Assembly: GCF_003463825.1 (NCBI RefSeq)
Contig: NZ_QSDY01000062.1
Coordinates: forward strand, 1 to 10,539
From: Veillonella sp. AM51-8BH
Lineage (GTDB): Bacteria; Bacillota; Negativicutes; Veillonellales; Veillonellaceae
Length of the DNA: 10,539 bases
Direction of reading: 5' to 3'
Positions 1 through 6,515 of the stretch are shown here, in pieces (positions within the stretch are counted from its first letter, which is position 1; the number at the start of each line of letters is the position of its first letter). The translations under genes were made by a program, and so were the position numbers. The notes beneath the pieces are model-generated. The model did no database searches. It was given only the letters and a program-made list of their open reading frames with translations, and was not told where the DNA came from.

Positions 1-2
1 TA

Positions 3-384
3 AAAAGCTTATCACATAGTAAATGGAGATGTAAATATCATATTGTTTTTGCTCCAAAGTATAGAAGACAAATAATTTATGGTCGGATAAAAGCTGATGT
101 AGGTAAAATTCTAAGAGATTTATGTAAGAGAAAAAATGTAGAAATTATCGAGGCAGAATGCTGTCCAGATCATATACATATGCTAGTAACAATTCCACCA
201 CATTTAAGCGTATCAAGTTTTATGGGATATTTAAAAAGCAAAAGTAGCCTCATGATATTCGATAAACACGCAAATTTAAAATAGACATTTTTGGTGTAGA
301 GGATATTATGTGGATACGGTAGGACGATATGAAGGAGCGATAAAAGAGTATATTCGCAATCAGTTACAAGAAGATATAGCATAA
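3..384 (+). pseudogene. tnpA: IS200-type transposase TnpA, 5'-truncated by window edge and frameshifted
   Basis: Translation from position 3 gives a typical TnpA N-terminal part (KSLSHSKW, then KYHIVFAPKYRRQ), with the HUH metal-binding motif as Asp-His-Ile-His-Met near 168-182. This frame hits TAG at 282-284. The protein continues in another frame from 283 (RHFWCRGYYVDTVGR), which includes the tyrosine-containing segment expected to hold the catalytic Tyr, and stops at TAA 382-384. The family normally has about five residues (like YKYGN) between LK and RH; only one base remains, so a 14-base deletion explains the shift. After the TAA the same frame still reads family-like sequence (DPFTGEL) to TAG 439-441, so the TAA may be a second, nonsense lesion. 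HUH and Tyr segments survive but in separate frames, so the gene should be non-functional. Only the extreme N-terminus is missing at the window edge. Confidence 0.85.
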
Positions 385-412
385 GATACATTAAACTTTA
401 AAGAATATACCG

Positions 413-580
413 ACCCGTTTACGGGTGAGCTGGTAAAATAGGCAAAATAAAAGCCCCCGAGTAGGGGGCAGCCAGTGGTAATAGAGTGGTTGTCAGATCA
501 TTCAAAGCCCTCTTTAGAGGGCCACCACTGGAGAAAGACCCTTATAGGGTCAGAGCAAACCACCCGTTCTACGGGTGGTT
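413..580 (+). repeat. Array of six hairpins forming the IS right end
   Basis: Perfect inverted repeats seen in order: 413-417/422-426 (ACCCG), 453-458/464-469 (GCCCCC), an outer stem 472-479/524-531 (CCAGTGGT) enclosing 507-512/517-522 (GCCCTC), 537-542/546-551 (GACCCT), and 558-566/572-580 (AACCACCCG). The nested pair makes a branched fold rather than a simple palindrome. The last hairpin fits the TnpA recognition structure at the right end. The role of the others is unknown; they could be a structured RNA comparable in position to the omega RNA of tnpB-bearing relatives, or a stop to read-through transcription. Confidence 0.7.
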
Positions 581-589
581 ATGATTTAT

Positions 590-639
590 CGAATATATGT
601 TCTTTTAATTTGGAATTAGAGTAGACGAACATATATTCC
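590..639. promoter_or_regulatory. 12-bp inverted repeat made of two LexA-box-like sites
   Basis: GAATATATGTTC (591-602) and GAACATATATTC (627-638) are perfect reverse complements, 24 bases apart. Each differs by one base from GAACATATGTTC, the core of the Gram-positive LexA (DinR) box, and each is preceded by C. A shorter nested repeat TAATT/AATTA (606-610/614-618) lies between them. The pair ends 7 bases before the -35 of the proposed hslO promoter. Either a tandem operator or a long RNA hairpin would explain it; which one is not decidable from sequence alone. Confidence 0.45.
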
Positions 640-645
640 CTATTA

Positions 646-675
646 TTGAAAAGTAATTCTATGACATGATATACT
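646..675 (+). promoter_or_regulatory. Sigma-70/A-type promoter for hslO
   Basis: TTGAAA (646-651), an 18-base spacer, and TATACT (670-675) give a good vegetative promoter, leaving a leader of roughly 50 bases before the hslO start. A ribosome binding site AAGGA lies at 718-722, eight bases before the ATG. No other comparable promoter is seen between the IS remnant and the gene. Confidence 0.6.
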
Positions 676-730
676 ATATAAGCACTATTAAGTGTGTACG
701 ATTTATTAATTAGAAATAAGGAATGATAGA

Positions 731-1609
731 ATGGATTATATAAAACGTTTTACGACCCGCGAAGGGGTCCGTATGTCTTTAGCGGTAACAACAGATACTG
801 TTGAAACAGCTCGCGTGCGTCACGATTTGTGGCCTGTAGCAACAGCTGCTTTAGGTCGTGCTATGACTGGGGCTATTTTATTAGCTGGTGATTTTAAAAA
901 TCATGAAAATGTAAGTTTGCGTATTAAAGGTGATGGCCCTCTAGGCGTTGTTCATGTAGATGCTTTTGCAGATAATACAGTTCGTGGCTATGTGGATGAG
1001 CCACATGTAGATGTACCTTTAAAACGAGCTGGTAAGCTTGATGTAGGTGCTGCTGTTGGACATAATGGTGAAGTACAAGTTACTCGCTTTACTCAACTAG
1101 CACAAGATTATACCTCTACAAGTCCAATTCAAAGTGGTGAAGTAGCAGAAGATTTGGCTTATTATTTATATGCTTCTGAACAAGTACCTTCTACTATTAG
1201 CTTAGGTGTATTGGTAGACCCAGATTATCATACAGTTGTAGCTGGTGGCTTTATCGTACAAGCTTTACCAGATGCTACAGATGAAGCGTTAGCACAAGTA
1301 GAAAAGAATATTAATGAATTAGGCCCAATTACAGAATATTTGAAAGCAAATCCAGATGGTAAAGGCCTTATGGAACGCGTTCTTGATGGCTTAACTGTGA
1401 ATGAAGTATATAATGAACCGATTCATTTCCAATGTCGTTGCGGTCGCGATCGCTTTGGTGCCGTACTTATGACATTAAGAGAAGAAGATAAAGAGGCTAT
1501 TCTAGAAGATGAAGTAACAGAGCTTGTTTGTCACTATTGTAATGAAAAATATCATTTCACACGTGAAGAGTTACAAGATATGTTTGCTCCTAAAGGTCCA
1601 ATTCAATAA
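731..1609 (+). CDS. hslO: Hsp33 redox-regulated molecular chaperone
   Basis: Cytoplasmic holdase chaperone that is switched on by oxidation and protects unfolding proteins under oxidative and heat or bleach stress. At 292 residues it has the family's usual length. The N-terminal part (about 1-180) matches the Hsp33 core (for example ALGRAMTGAILLA, residues 40-52, and the GDGPLG loop at 67-72). The C-terminal redox switch is complete: C235-x-C237 and C267-x-x-C270, the four zinc ligands that form disulfides on activation. The start at 731 is supported by AAGGA eight bases upstream and by the usual distance to the conserved core. It has its own promoter (646-675) and terminator (1634-1667), so it is probably monocistronic. 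LexA-like sites just upstream of the promoter hint at stress control. Identification is firm; regulation is inference. Confidence 0.97.
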   Translation: MDYIKRFTTREGVRMSLAVTTDTVETARVRHDLWPVATAALGRAMTGAILLAGDFKNHENVSLRIKGDGPLGVVHVDAFADNTVRGYVDEPHVDVPLKRAGKLDVGAAVGHNGEVQVTRFTQLAQDYTSTSPIQSGEVAEDLAYYLYASEQVPSTISLGVLVDPDYHTVVAGGFIVQALPDATDEALAQVEKNINELGPITEYLKANPDGKGLMERVLDGLTVNEVYNEPIHFQCRCGRDRFGAVLMTLREEDKEAILEDEVTELVCHYCNEKYHFTREELQDMFAPKGPIQ

Positions 1610-1633
1610 AACTTTATAATATGTTGAAAAAAT

Positions 1634-1667
1634 ACAGGCTACTAGGTTTTTCCTATAGCCTGTTTTT
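1634..1667 (+). terminator. Intrinsic terminator of hslO
   Basis: ACAGGCT (1634-1640) pairs with AGCCTGT (1656-1662), and the stem extends inward with CTAGG/CCTA; a run of T follows (1662-1666). It lies 25 bases after the hslO stop and separates hslO from mtnP. Confidence 0.85.
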
Positions 1668-1717
1668 CTATTCTATGAGAAAATAAAAGATAGAGTGATT
1701 AATAATAGGAGGTCACA

Positions 1718-2512
1718 ATGAGTGCAATTGGCGTAATTGGTGGTACTGGCGTTTATGATCCATCCATCTTTGAAAATATTCATGAAGAATCCTTAATGAC
1801 ACCATATGGTGAAATAGATTATGTACAAGGTACATACCATGGGAAAACAGTAATCTTTGTTGCTCGTCACGGCAAAGATCATACAATTCCTCCACACAAA
1901 ATTAATTATCGTGCTAATATTTGGGGCCTCAAAAAATTAGGCGTTACATTTATTATCTCCACGACAGCTGTAGGTTCCTTAAATGAAAACTTTAAGCCTG
2001 GTCATTTTGTGTTGACTGATCAATTCTTAGATTTCACAAAGAACCGCATCACTACATTCTATGAAGGTGGTGACCGTCCAGTAGCACATCTTGATGTTAC
2101 AAATCCTTACTGCCCTGAATTACGTGACATTCTTCAAAAGGTAGGGACTGAACAAGGTCTCACAATTCATAATGGCGGTACCTATGTTTGTACAGAAGGT
2201 CCTCGTTTTGAAACACCAGCGGAAATTAAAATGTTCCACATGCTCGGTGGTGATACAGTAGGTATGACAAATGTACCGGAAGTAAACTTAGCTAATGAAG
2301 CAGAAATGGCATATGCTACTATTTCTATGATTACAAACTATGCAGCAGGTATTTCTGAATCTGCGTTGACACATGGTGAAGTGGTAGAAATGATGGGCGA
2401 CATGGCTGCTCAACTTAAATCTCTTATTTTAGGTGCTATTGATGCAATCGATGTAGATGCTCGTTATGACGCGCATAATCGCATGCAAGAATATGGTGGC
2501 TTTAAACTATAA
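1718..2512 (+). CDS. mtnP: MTA phosphorylase family protein, probably methylthioinosine (6-oxopurine) specific
   Basis: Member of the MTAP/PNP family, which splits methylthio-nucleosides with phosphate into a base and 5-methylthioribose-1-phosphate in the cytoplasm. 264 residues, close to family length. Visible motifs: GGTG phosphate loop (8-11), ARHG (49-52), PPHKINYRAN (58-67), TEGPRFET (159-166) and VGMTNVPE (181-188). In human MTAP two Asp residues (220 and 222, in TDYDCW) recognise adenine; here the same place reads TNYAAG, giving Asn207 and Ala209. The N-x-A-A-G pattern is what I recall for 6-oxopurine and methylthioinosine phosphorylases such as those of Pseudomonas aeruginosa and Methanocaldococcus, so the substrate is more likely methylthioinosine than methylthioadenosine. 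This fits the deaminase MtaD encoded three genes downstream. AGGAGG at 1707-1712 supports the start. First gene of a four-gene same-strand cluster; no convincing promoter was found in the gap after the hslO terminator. Confidence 0.92.
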   Translation: MSAIGVIGGTGVYDPSIFENIHEESLMTPYGEIDYVQGTYHGKTVIFVARHGKDHTIPPHKINYRANIWGLKKLGVTFIISTTAVGSLNENFKPGHFVLTDQFLDFTKNRITTFYEGGDRPVAHLDVTNPYCPELRDILQKVGTEQGLTIHNGGTYVCTEGPRFETPAEIKMFHMLGGDTVGMTNVPEVNLANEAEMAYATISMITNYAAGISESALTHGEVVEMMGDMAAQLKSLILGAIDAIDVDARYDAHNRMQEYGGFKL

Positions 2513-2554
2513 TCCATTCATAACGAAACATAATAGTTCATCGAAGGAGAAGGT

Positions 2555-3618
2555 ATGATTAATATTGAATGGCGTAAAGATACGCTAGTACTATTAGATC
2601 AAACTAAATTGCCTACTGAAATTACGTATGTTCACTGTACAGATTGGCGACAAGTGGCTGAAGCTATAAAAATGCTTCGCGTTCGTGGCGCACCTGCTAT
2701 TGGTGTTGCTGCCAGTTATGGCCTCATTTTAGCGGCTATGGAAGCAGGCCGTTTGGAGGTTCCGTTTAGTGAACAACTTACAAGTTATATGAATTTAGTG
2801 AGACCTTAAAGGAAACTCGTCCTACCGCAATTAACTTAGCTTGGGCCGTAGATCGTGTTATTTCTCTTGTAAAAAATCATGTTGAAAGTATGTCTTCTAT
2901 GAGTGAAGTAGTAGATCTCATTAGAAAAGAGGCTATTACAATTCACGAAGAAGACGTGTCATTGAACCGTCGTATGGCTGAAGCAGGAGCAACTCTATTT
3001 GAAGGTCAAAAAAATATTCGCATTCTAACTCATTGTAATGCTGGTGCACTAGCTACAGGTGGTTTAGGAACAGCACTAGGTGTTGTCCGTAAATTACATG
3101 AAAATGGACAATTAGAACGCGTGTATGCTGATGAAACACGACCATTATTACAAGGTGCTCGACTTACTGCTTTTGAACTTCATGAGGATGGTATCCCTGT
3201 TACTCTTGAGACTGATAATATGGCGGCCTATGCGATGCAACATGGACTTATTGATGCCGTTATCGTCGGTGCTGACCGCATCACTACAAAAGGGGATGTA
3301 GCCAATAAAATTGGTACCTATGGTGTAGCAGTACTAGCTAAATTCCATAACATTCCATTCTATGTAGCAGCGCCATATAGCACATTTGATTTTACCCTTG
3401 AAAATGGTGCTGATATTCCTATTGAGATGCGCGACGATTATGAAGTCACATCGTTGCATGGGGTTCAAACAGCACCTAATGGTATTGATGTGCTTAATCC
3501 AGCCTTTGATGTGACACCACATGAATTGGTGACTGCCATCATTACTGAAGAAGGTGTATTAAAACCAAACTACGAAGAGTCTATTGATAAGCTACGTCAG
3601 ATCGTAGAATCTAAGTAA
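2555..3618 (+). pseudogene. mtnA: Methylthioribose-1-phosphate isomerase, split by a frameshift
   Basis: MtnA converts 5-methylthioribose-1-phosphate to methylthioribulose-1-phosphate, the step after MtnP. The reading frame starts at 2555 (AAGGAG at 2544-2549) and gives the conserved RVRGAPAIGVAASYG, then stops at TAA 2807-2809. The rest continues in the frame one base back: SETLKETRPTAINLAWAVDRV before 2890, then both catalytic residues, Cys in THCNAGA (codon 3034-3036) and Asp in IVGADRI (about 3274-3276), to the stop at 3616-3618. Joined, the product would be about 354 residues, the normal family length. The easiest repair is one extra T in the TTT at 2794-2796, giving Asn-Phe-Ser-Glu across the junction. 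Everything else is intact, so the lesion is recent or a sequencing error. The ATG at 2890 has no ribosome binding site and would skip a large N-terminal part. The mtnP stop is 42 bases upstream. Confidence 0.9.
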
Positions 3619-3624
3619 CAAAAA

Positions 3625-3668
3625 AATCCAAGTGGATTAACGATACATATTTTTATTGAATCTACTTG
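3625..3668 (+). other. Hairpins in the mtnA-ahcY gap
   Basis: Two alternative pairings exist: a tight AATCCA/TGGATT (3625-3630/3633-3638), and a longer CAAGTGGATT/AATCTACTTG (3629-3638/3659-3668) with one G-U pair. No T run follows, so this is not a standard terminator; transcription from mtnA into ahcY looks possible. The structure ends 10 bases before the ahcY ribosome binding site (AAGGAG). Confidence 0.4.
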
Positions 3669-3688
3669 TATGAGTAAAAGGAGATATT

Positions 3689-4933
3689 ATGCAATCTTTA
3701 ATTAAAGATATTAATTTAGCCGCAGAAGGCCGTAAGAAAATTGACTGGGTTTCCAACTTTATGCCTACATTAAATACATTGGGTGACCGCTTTGAAGCAG
3801 AACAAACTTTCAAAGGTCAAACTATCGTTGTAAGTGTTCACTTGGAAGCAAAAACAGCATACTTAGCTACTGTTTTAAAACGCGGTGGCGCAGATGTTAT
3901 CGTAACTGGTTCTAACCCATTATCTACACAAGATGATGTAGCTGCAGGTCTCGTTGATATGGGCCTTACTGTATATGCTTGGTATAATTGTACTGAAGAA
4001 GAATACTTCAATTTCCTTAATAAGGCACTTGATCACAAACCGCACATTATCATCGATGATGGTGGCGATTTGGTAAACTTGTTACACACAACTCGCCAAG
4101 ATGCTAAGGAACGCCTTTTAGGTGGTAGTGAAGAAACAACTACAGGTGTACATCGTCTCTATGCTTTAGAGAATGCAAAACAATTGACATTCCCTATGAT
4201 TGCAGTAAACGATTCTTACTGTAAATATCTCTTTGATAACCGTTATGGTACAGGTCAATCTGTTTGGGATGGTATTATGCGTACTACTAACTTAACCGTA
4301 ACAGGTAAAAATGTAGTTGTTGCTGGTTATGGTTGGTGCGGTAAAGGCGTTGCTATGCGTGCAAAAGGCCTTGGTGCTCATGTATATGTAACAGAAGTAG
4401 ACCCAATTAAAGCGATTGAAGCAGTATTTGATGGATTCAAAGTATTACCTATGATTGAAGCTGCTAAAGTAGGGGATATCTTCTGTACTGTAACAGGTTG
4501 TAAAGATGTAATCGTGAAAGAACATTACGAAGTAATGAAAGATAAAGCTATCTTATGTAATGCTGGTCACTTTGATTGTGAAGTTAATGTAGCTGATCTA
4601 ACTGATCTTGCAGTAAGTCATGAACGTGTTCGTCAAAATATTGAAGGCTATACTATGGCAGATGGTCGCAAACTCTATGTATTGGCTGAAGGTCGCCTTG
4701 TAAACCTTGCTGCTGGTGATGGTCATCCTGCAGAAATCATGGATTTATCCTTTGCTATGCAAGCTCTTGCAGCAGAACATATTTTACATAATGGCAAAAA
4801 TATGGAACCTAAGGTTTATGTATTACCTCATGAATTAGACGCTGAAATTGCTAAACTAAAATTGAATTCCATGGGTTACGATTTAGATTCTTTAACGCAA
4901 GATCAAATCGATTATCTTACAAAAGTAAATTAA
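3689..4933 (+). CDS. ahcY: S-adenosylhomocysteine hydrolase family protein, short type, possibly S-inosylhomocysteine hydrolase
   Basis: NAD-dependent hydrolase that removes the methyltransferase inhibitor SAH by releasing homocysteine. 414 residues, the short bacterial/archaeal form, ending at LTKVN without the C-terminal tail holding the Lys and Tyr that in long enzymes contact NAD of the partner subunit. Key positions by eye against human SAHH: H51 (H55), D124 region IIDDGGD, E149 in SEETTTG, K179 and D183 in NDSYCKYLFDN, GYGWCGKG (213-220) NAD loop, NAGHFD with H294, and GDGHP with H346 (H353). The adenine-contact residues differ: human Thr57 and Glu59 correspond to Glu53 and Lys55 in HLEAKTA, and Met351 to Asp344. 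A lysine can donate to a 6-oxo group, so S-inosylhomocysteine, as reported for the Methanocaldococcus jannaschii homologue, is a real alternative substrate. Neighbours mtnP, mtnA and mtaD support a nucleoside-thioether recycling role. The family is firm; the substrate is inference. Confidence 0.95.
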   Translation: MQSLIKDINLAAEGRKKIDWVSNFMPTLNTLGDRFEAEQTFKGQTIVVSVHLEAKTAYLATVLKRGGADVIVTGSNPLSTQDDVAAGLVDMGLTVYAWYNCTEEEYFNFLNKALDHKPHIIIDDGGDLVNLLHTTRQDAKERLLGGSEETTTGVHRLYALENAKQLTFPMIAVNDSYCKYLFDNRYGTGQSVWDGIMRTTNLTVTGKNVVVAGYGWCGKGVAMRAKGLGAHVYVTEVDPIKAIEAVFDGFKVLPMIEAAKVGDIFCTVTGCKDVIVKEHYEVMKDKAILCNAGHFDCEVNVADLTDLAVSHERVRQNIEGYTMADGRKLYVLAEGRLVNLAAGDGHPAEIMDLSFAMQALAAEHILHNGKNMEPKVYVLPHELDAEIAKLKLNSMGYDLDSLTQDQIDYLTKVN

Positions 4934-4946
4934 TTTCGAATCGAAT

Positions 4947-5006
4947 TACATCTACATTTAATAGAAAGCTAATAGCTTTATATTATACAACAATGTGCTA
5001 GATGTA
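4947..5006 (+). terminator. Possible terminator after ahcY (long two-part stem)
   Basis: TACATCTA (4947-4954) pairs with TAGATGTA (4999-5006), enclosing a second hairpin AAAGCT/AGCTTT (4965-4970/4974-4979). T-rich sequence (TTAGTTTTCTAATTTT) follows. The long enclosed region makes it atypical, so ahcY-mtaD co-transcription remains possible. Confidence 0.35.
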
Positions 5007-5027
5007 TTAGTTTTCTAATTTTACTAA

Positions 5028-5056
5028 TATAACCGAGCTACTTTAGCTCGGTTATA
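5028..5056 (+). promoter_or_regulatory. Strong 12-bp hairpin in the mtaD leader
   Basis: TATAACCGAGCT (5028-5039) and AGCTCGGTTATA (5045-5056) form a perfect 12-bp stem with a 5-base loop. No T run follows, and the ribosome binding site GAGGA (5062-5066) begins 5 bases later. It could be an RNA-stability or translation-control element, or a terminator lacking a U tract. Its function is not known. Confidence 0.5.
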
Positions 5057-5072
5057 CCTATGAGGAAAGACT

Positions 5073-6362
5073 ATGTCTGATTTATTGATTACCAATGTAG
5101 ACGTCCTAACTAATGAGGGCGTTCTTAAAAATCATGCCATTGAAATTGAAAATGGTTATATTGCCGCTATTTTAAAGGATAGTGATATTGAAAAAGCAAA
5201 AGATTCTGCAAAGGAAGTACTAGATGGTAAAGGCCAATTAGCTGCACCAGGTTTAGTCAATACTCATACGCACATTGCAATGGGCTTATTTAGAAACTAT
5301 GCAGATGATCTTGAGCTTATGGATTGGCTAGAAACTGCAATTTGGCCAACTGAAGCCAAGCTTAACGACGAGTATGTACGTTATGGTACACAACTAGGTG
5401 TGGCTGAAATGTTACGCTCTGGTACTACAACATTTAGCGATATGTATTTCTTTATGAATACTACAGCTGAGGTAGTAAAAGAAACCGGTATCCGCGCCGT
5501 ACTATCTCGTGGTTTAGCCGGTGTATCTCCAACAGCAGATCAAGCATTAGTTGAAAATGCTGATTTATTCCGCACGTGGAATGGCTTTGATAATGACCGC
5601 ATCAAGGTATTATTGGGCCCACATGCGCCATATACTTGCCCAGACGACTATATGGAAAAGGTTATTGACTTATCCCATGAATTAAATTGTGGCATTCATA
5701 TGCACTTGTCTGAAACAAAAGGGGAAGTAGAGAATGTTATTAAAGCTACTGGCAAGACTCCAATAGCTCATATGCATGACTTAGGCCTATTCTGGAATAC
5801 TACATTAGCTGCACATTGTGTTCATGTGACAGACGAAGATATGGCTATTATGGCAGAGAATAATGTAGCTGTTGCACACAATCCACAATCTAATCTAAAA
5901 TTAGCAAGTGGTATTGCACCAGTGCCTGAAATGATTGCTAAAGGTATTACAGTTGGTCTTGGTACAGACGGTTCTGCTTCTAATAATAATGCAGACATGC
6001 TTGAAGAAGTACGGCTTGCTGCTACATTGCATAAAGCGCGTCTCTATGACCCTAAAGCGATTCCTGCACAAGCTGCATGGAATATGGGTACTGTAGAAGG
6101 TGCAAAGGCCTTAGGATATAAAGATCTTGGTGTTTTAGCTGAAGGGTATCGGGCAGATATCGTATTGTATGATGTATCTGGCATGCACTGGATGCCTCGT
6201 TATAACGATTTAGCTGCTCTTGTATACTCTGCTAATAGCTCTGATGCTAACACTACAATTGTAGGCGGCAAAGTTCTTATGAAAGATAAAGAATTGCTTA
6301 CTATTGATGAAGAAAAACTTCGCTCAGAAATTACAAAAGCTCAAGAATATTTTAAAAACTAA
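5073..6362 (+). CDS. mtaD: 5'-methylthioadenosine / S-adenosylhomocysteine deaminase (amidohydrolase)
   Basis: Metal-dependent amidohydrolase of the MTA/SAH deaminase family (type enzyme Thermotoga maritima TM0936), which removes the 6-amino group of adenine in MTA, SAH and related nucleosides to give the inosine forms. 429 residues, somewhat longer than TM0936. Metal and catalytic residues are complete: H65 and H67 in NTHTH, H184 in GPHAPYTC, H211 and E214 in HLSET, H248 in AAHCVH, and D299 in GLGTDGSAS. GAGGA at 5062-5066 supports the start. It closes the mtnP-mtnA-ahcY cluster, after a 139-base gap containing two hairpins. Its presence beside MtnP and AhcY with non-adenine recognition residues suggests deamination comes first in both recycling branches. 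A guanine or cytosine deaminase of the same superfamily is less likely given the neighbours and motifs. Confidence 0.93.
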   Translation: MSDLLITNVDVLTNEGVLKNHAIEIENGYIAAILKDSDIEKAKDSAKEVLDGKGQLAAPGLVNTHTHIAMGLFRNYADDLELMDWLETAIWPTEAKLNDEYVRYGTQLGVAEMLRSGTTTFSDMYFFMNTTAEVVKETGIRAVLSRGLAGVSPTADQALVENADLFRTWNGFDNDRIKVLLGPHAPYTCPDDYMEKVIDLSHELNCGIHMHLSETKGEVENVIKATGKTPIAHMHDLGLFWNTTLAAHCVHVTDEDMAIMAENNVAVAHNPQSNLKLASGIAPVPEMIAKGITVGLGTDGSASNNNADMLEEVRLAATLHKARLYDPKAIPAQAAWNMGTVEGAKALGYKDLGVLAEGYRADIVLYDVSGMHWMPRYNDLAALVYSANSSDANTTIVGGKVLMKDKELLTIDEEKLRSEITKAQEYFKN

Positions 6363-6391
6363 TATGTAGTAACAACTATATTCATTGCTAT

Positions 6392-6407
6392 TAACGTATA
6401 TACGTTA
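6392..6407. repeat. Perfect 16-bp palindrome
   Basis: TAACGTATATACGTTA reads the same on both strands, 30 bases after the mtaD stop and 22 bases before the bidirectional terminator. It could be a protein-binding site or part of the 3' end structure. No promoter is evident beside it. Confidence 0.5.
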
Positions 6408-6429
6408 GTAATTTTATTAGCATATAAAG

Positions 6430-6464
6430 AAAACCCACTCATGATATTTCATAGAGTGGGTTTT
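6430..6464. terminator. Bidirectional terminator between mtaD and the methyltransferase gene
   Basis: AAAACCCACTC (6430-6440) pairs with GAGTGGGTTTT (6454-6464), and the stem extends inward with ATGA/TCAT. On the + strand T residues follow the stem; on the - strand the stem is followed by TTTTCTTT. It therefore serves both convergent genes. Confidence 0.9.
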
Positions 6465-6515
6465 GTATTATGTAATATTAGTTTTTACTGACCTTATTAG
6501 TCTGTTATTAAATAT

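Larger units (their letters stand above)
1..590 (+). mobile_element. IS200/IS605-family element, right part, degenerate
   Basis: The right-hand portion of a single-strand-transposing IS200/IS605-type element. The window starts inside its transposase gene, so the left end is not visible. It consists of the broken tnpA (to 384, or 441 if the last stop is ignored), then a non-coding tail of hairpins. The last is a 9-bp perfect stem (558-566 with 572-580) followed by TATGA, which fits the subterminal palindrome that TnpA binds at the right end in this family. The exact right boundary cannot be fixed by eye; about 585-595 is my estimate. No tnpB is present in the visible part. With a disrupted transposase, the copy should not move on its own, but an intact TnpA elsewhere in the genome could act on its ends. 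Confidence 0.8.

Noticed and set aside
170..391. Leftward 73-residue reading frame
   Set aside because: Leucine-rich antisense shadow of the tnpA remnant, with no ribosome binding site and no recognisable motif.
1668..1717. SAM or SAH riboswitch before the recycling cluster
   Set aside because: The gap is only about 50 bases and holds no conserved SAM/SAH riboswitch core; none was seen before ahcY or mtaD either.
2789..2809. Programmed frameshift in mtnA
   Set aside because: No slippery heptamer, internal Shine-Dalgarno or following stem is evident, and the family is made without frameshifting.
2890..3618. Separate gene starting at the ATG at 2890
   Set aside because: No ribosome binding site, and family sequence (ETRPTAINLAW) continues upstream in the same frame, so it is the 3' part of mtnA.
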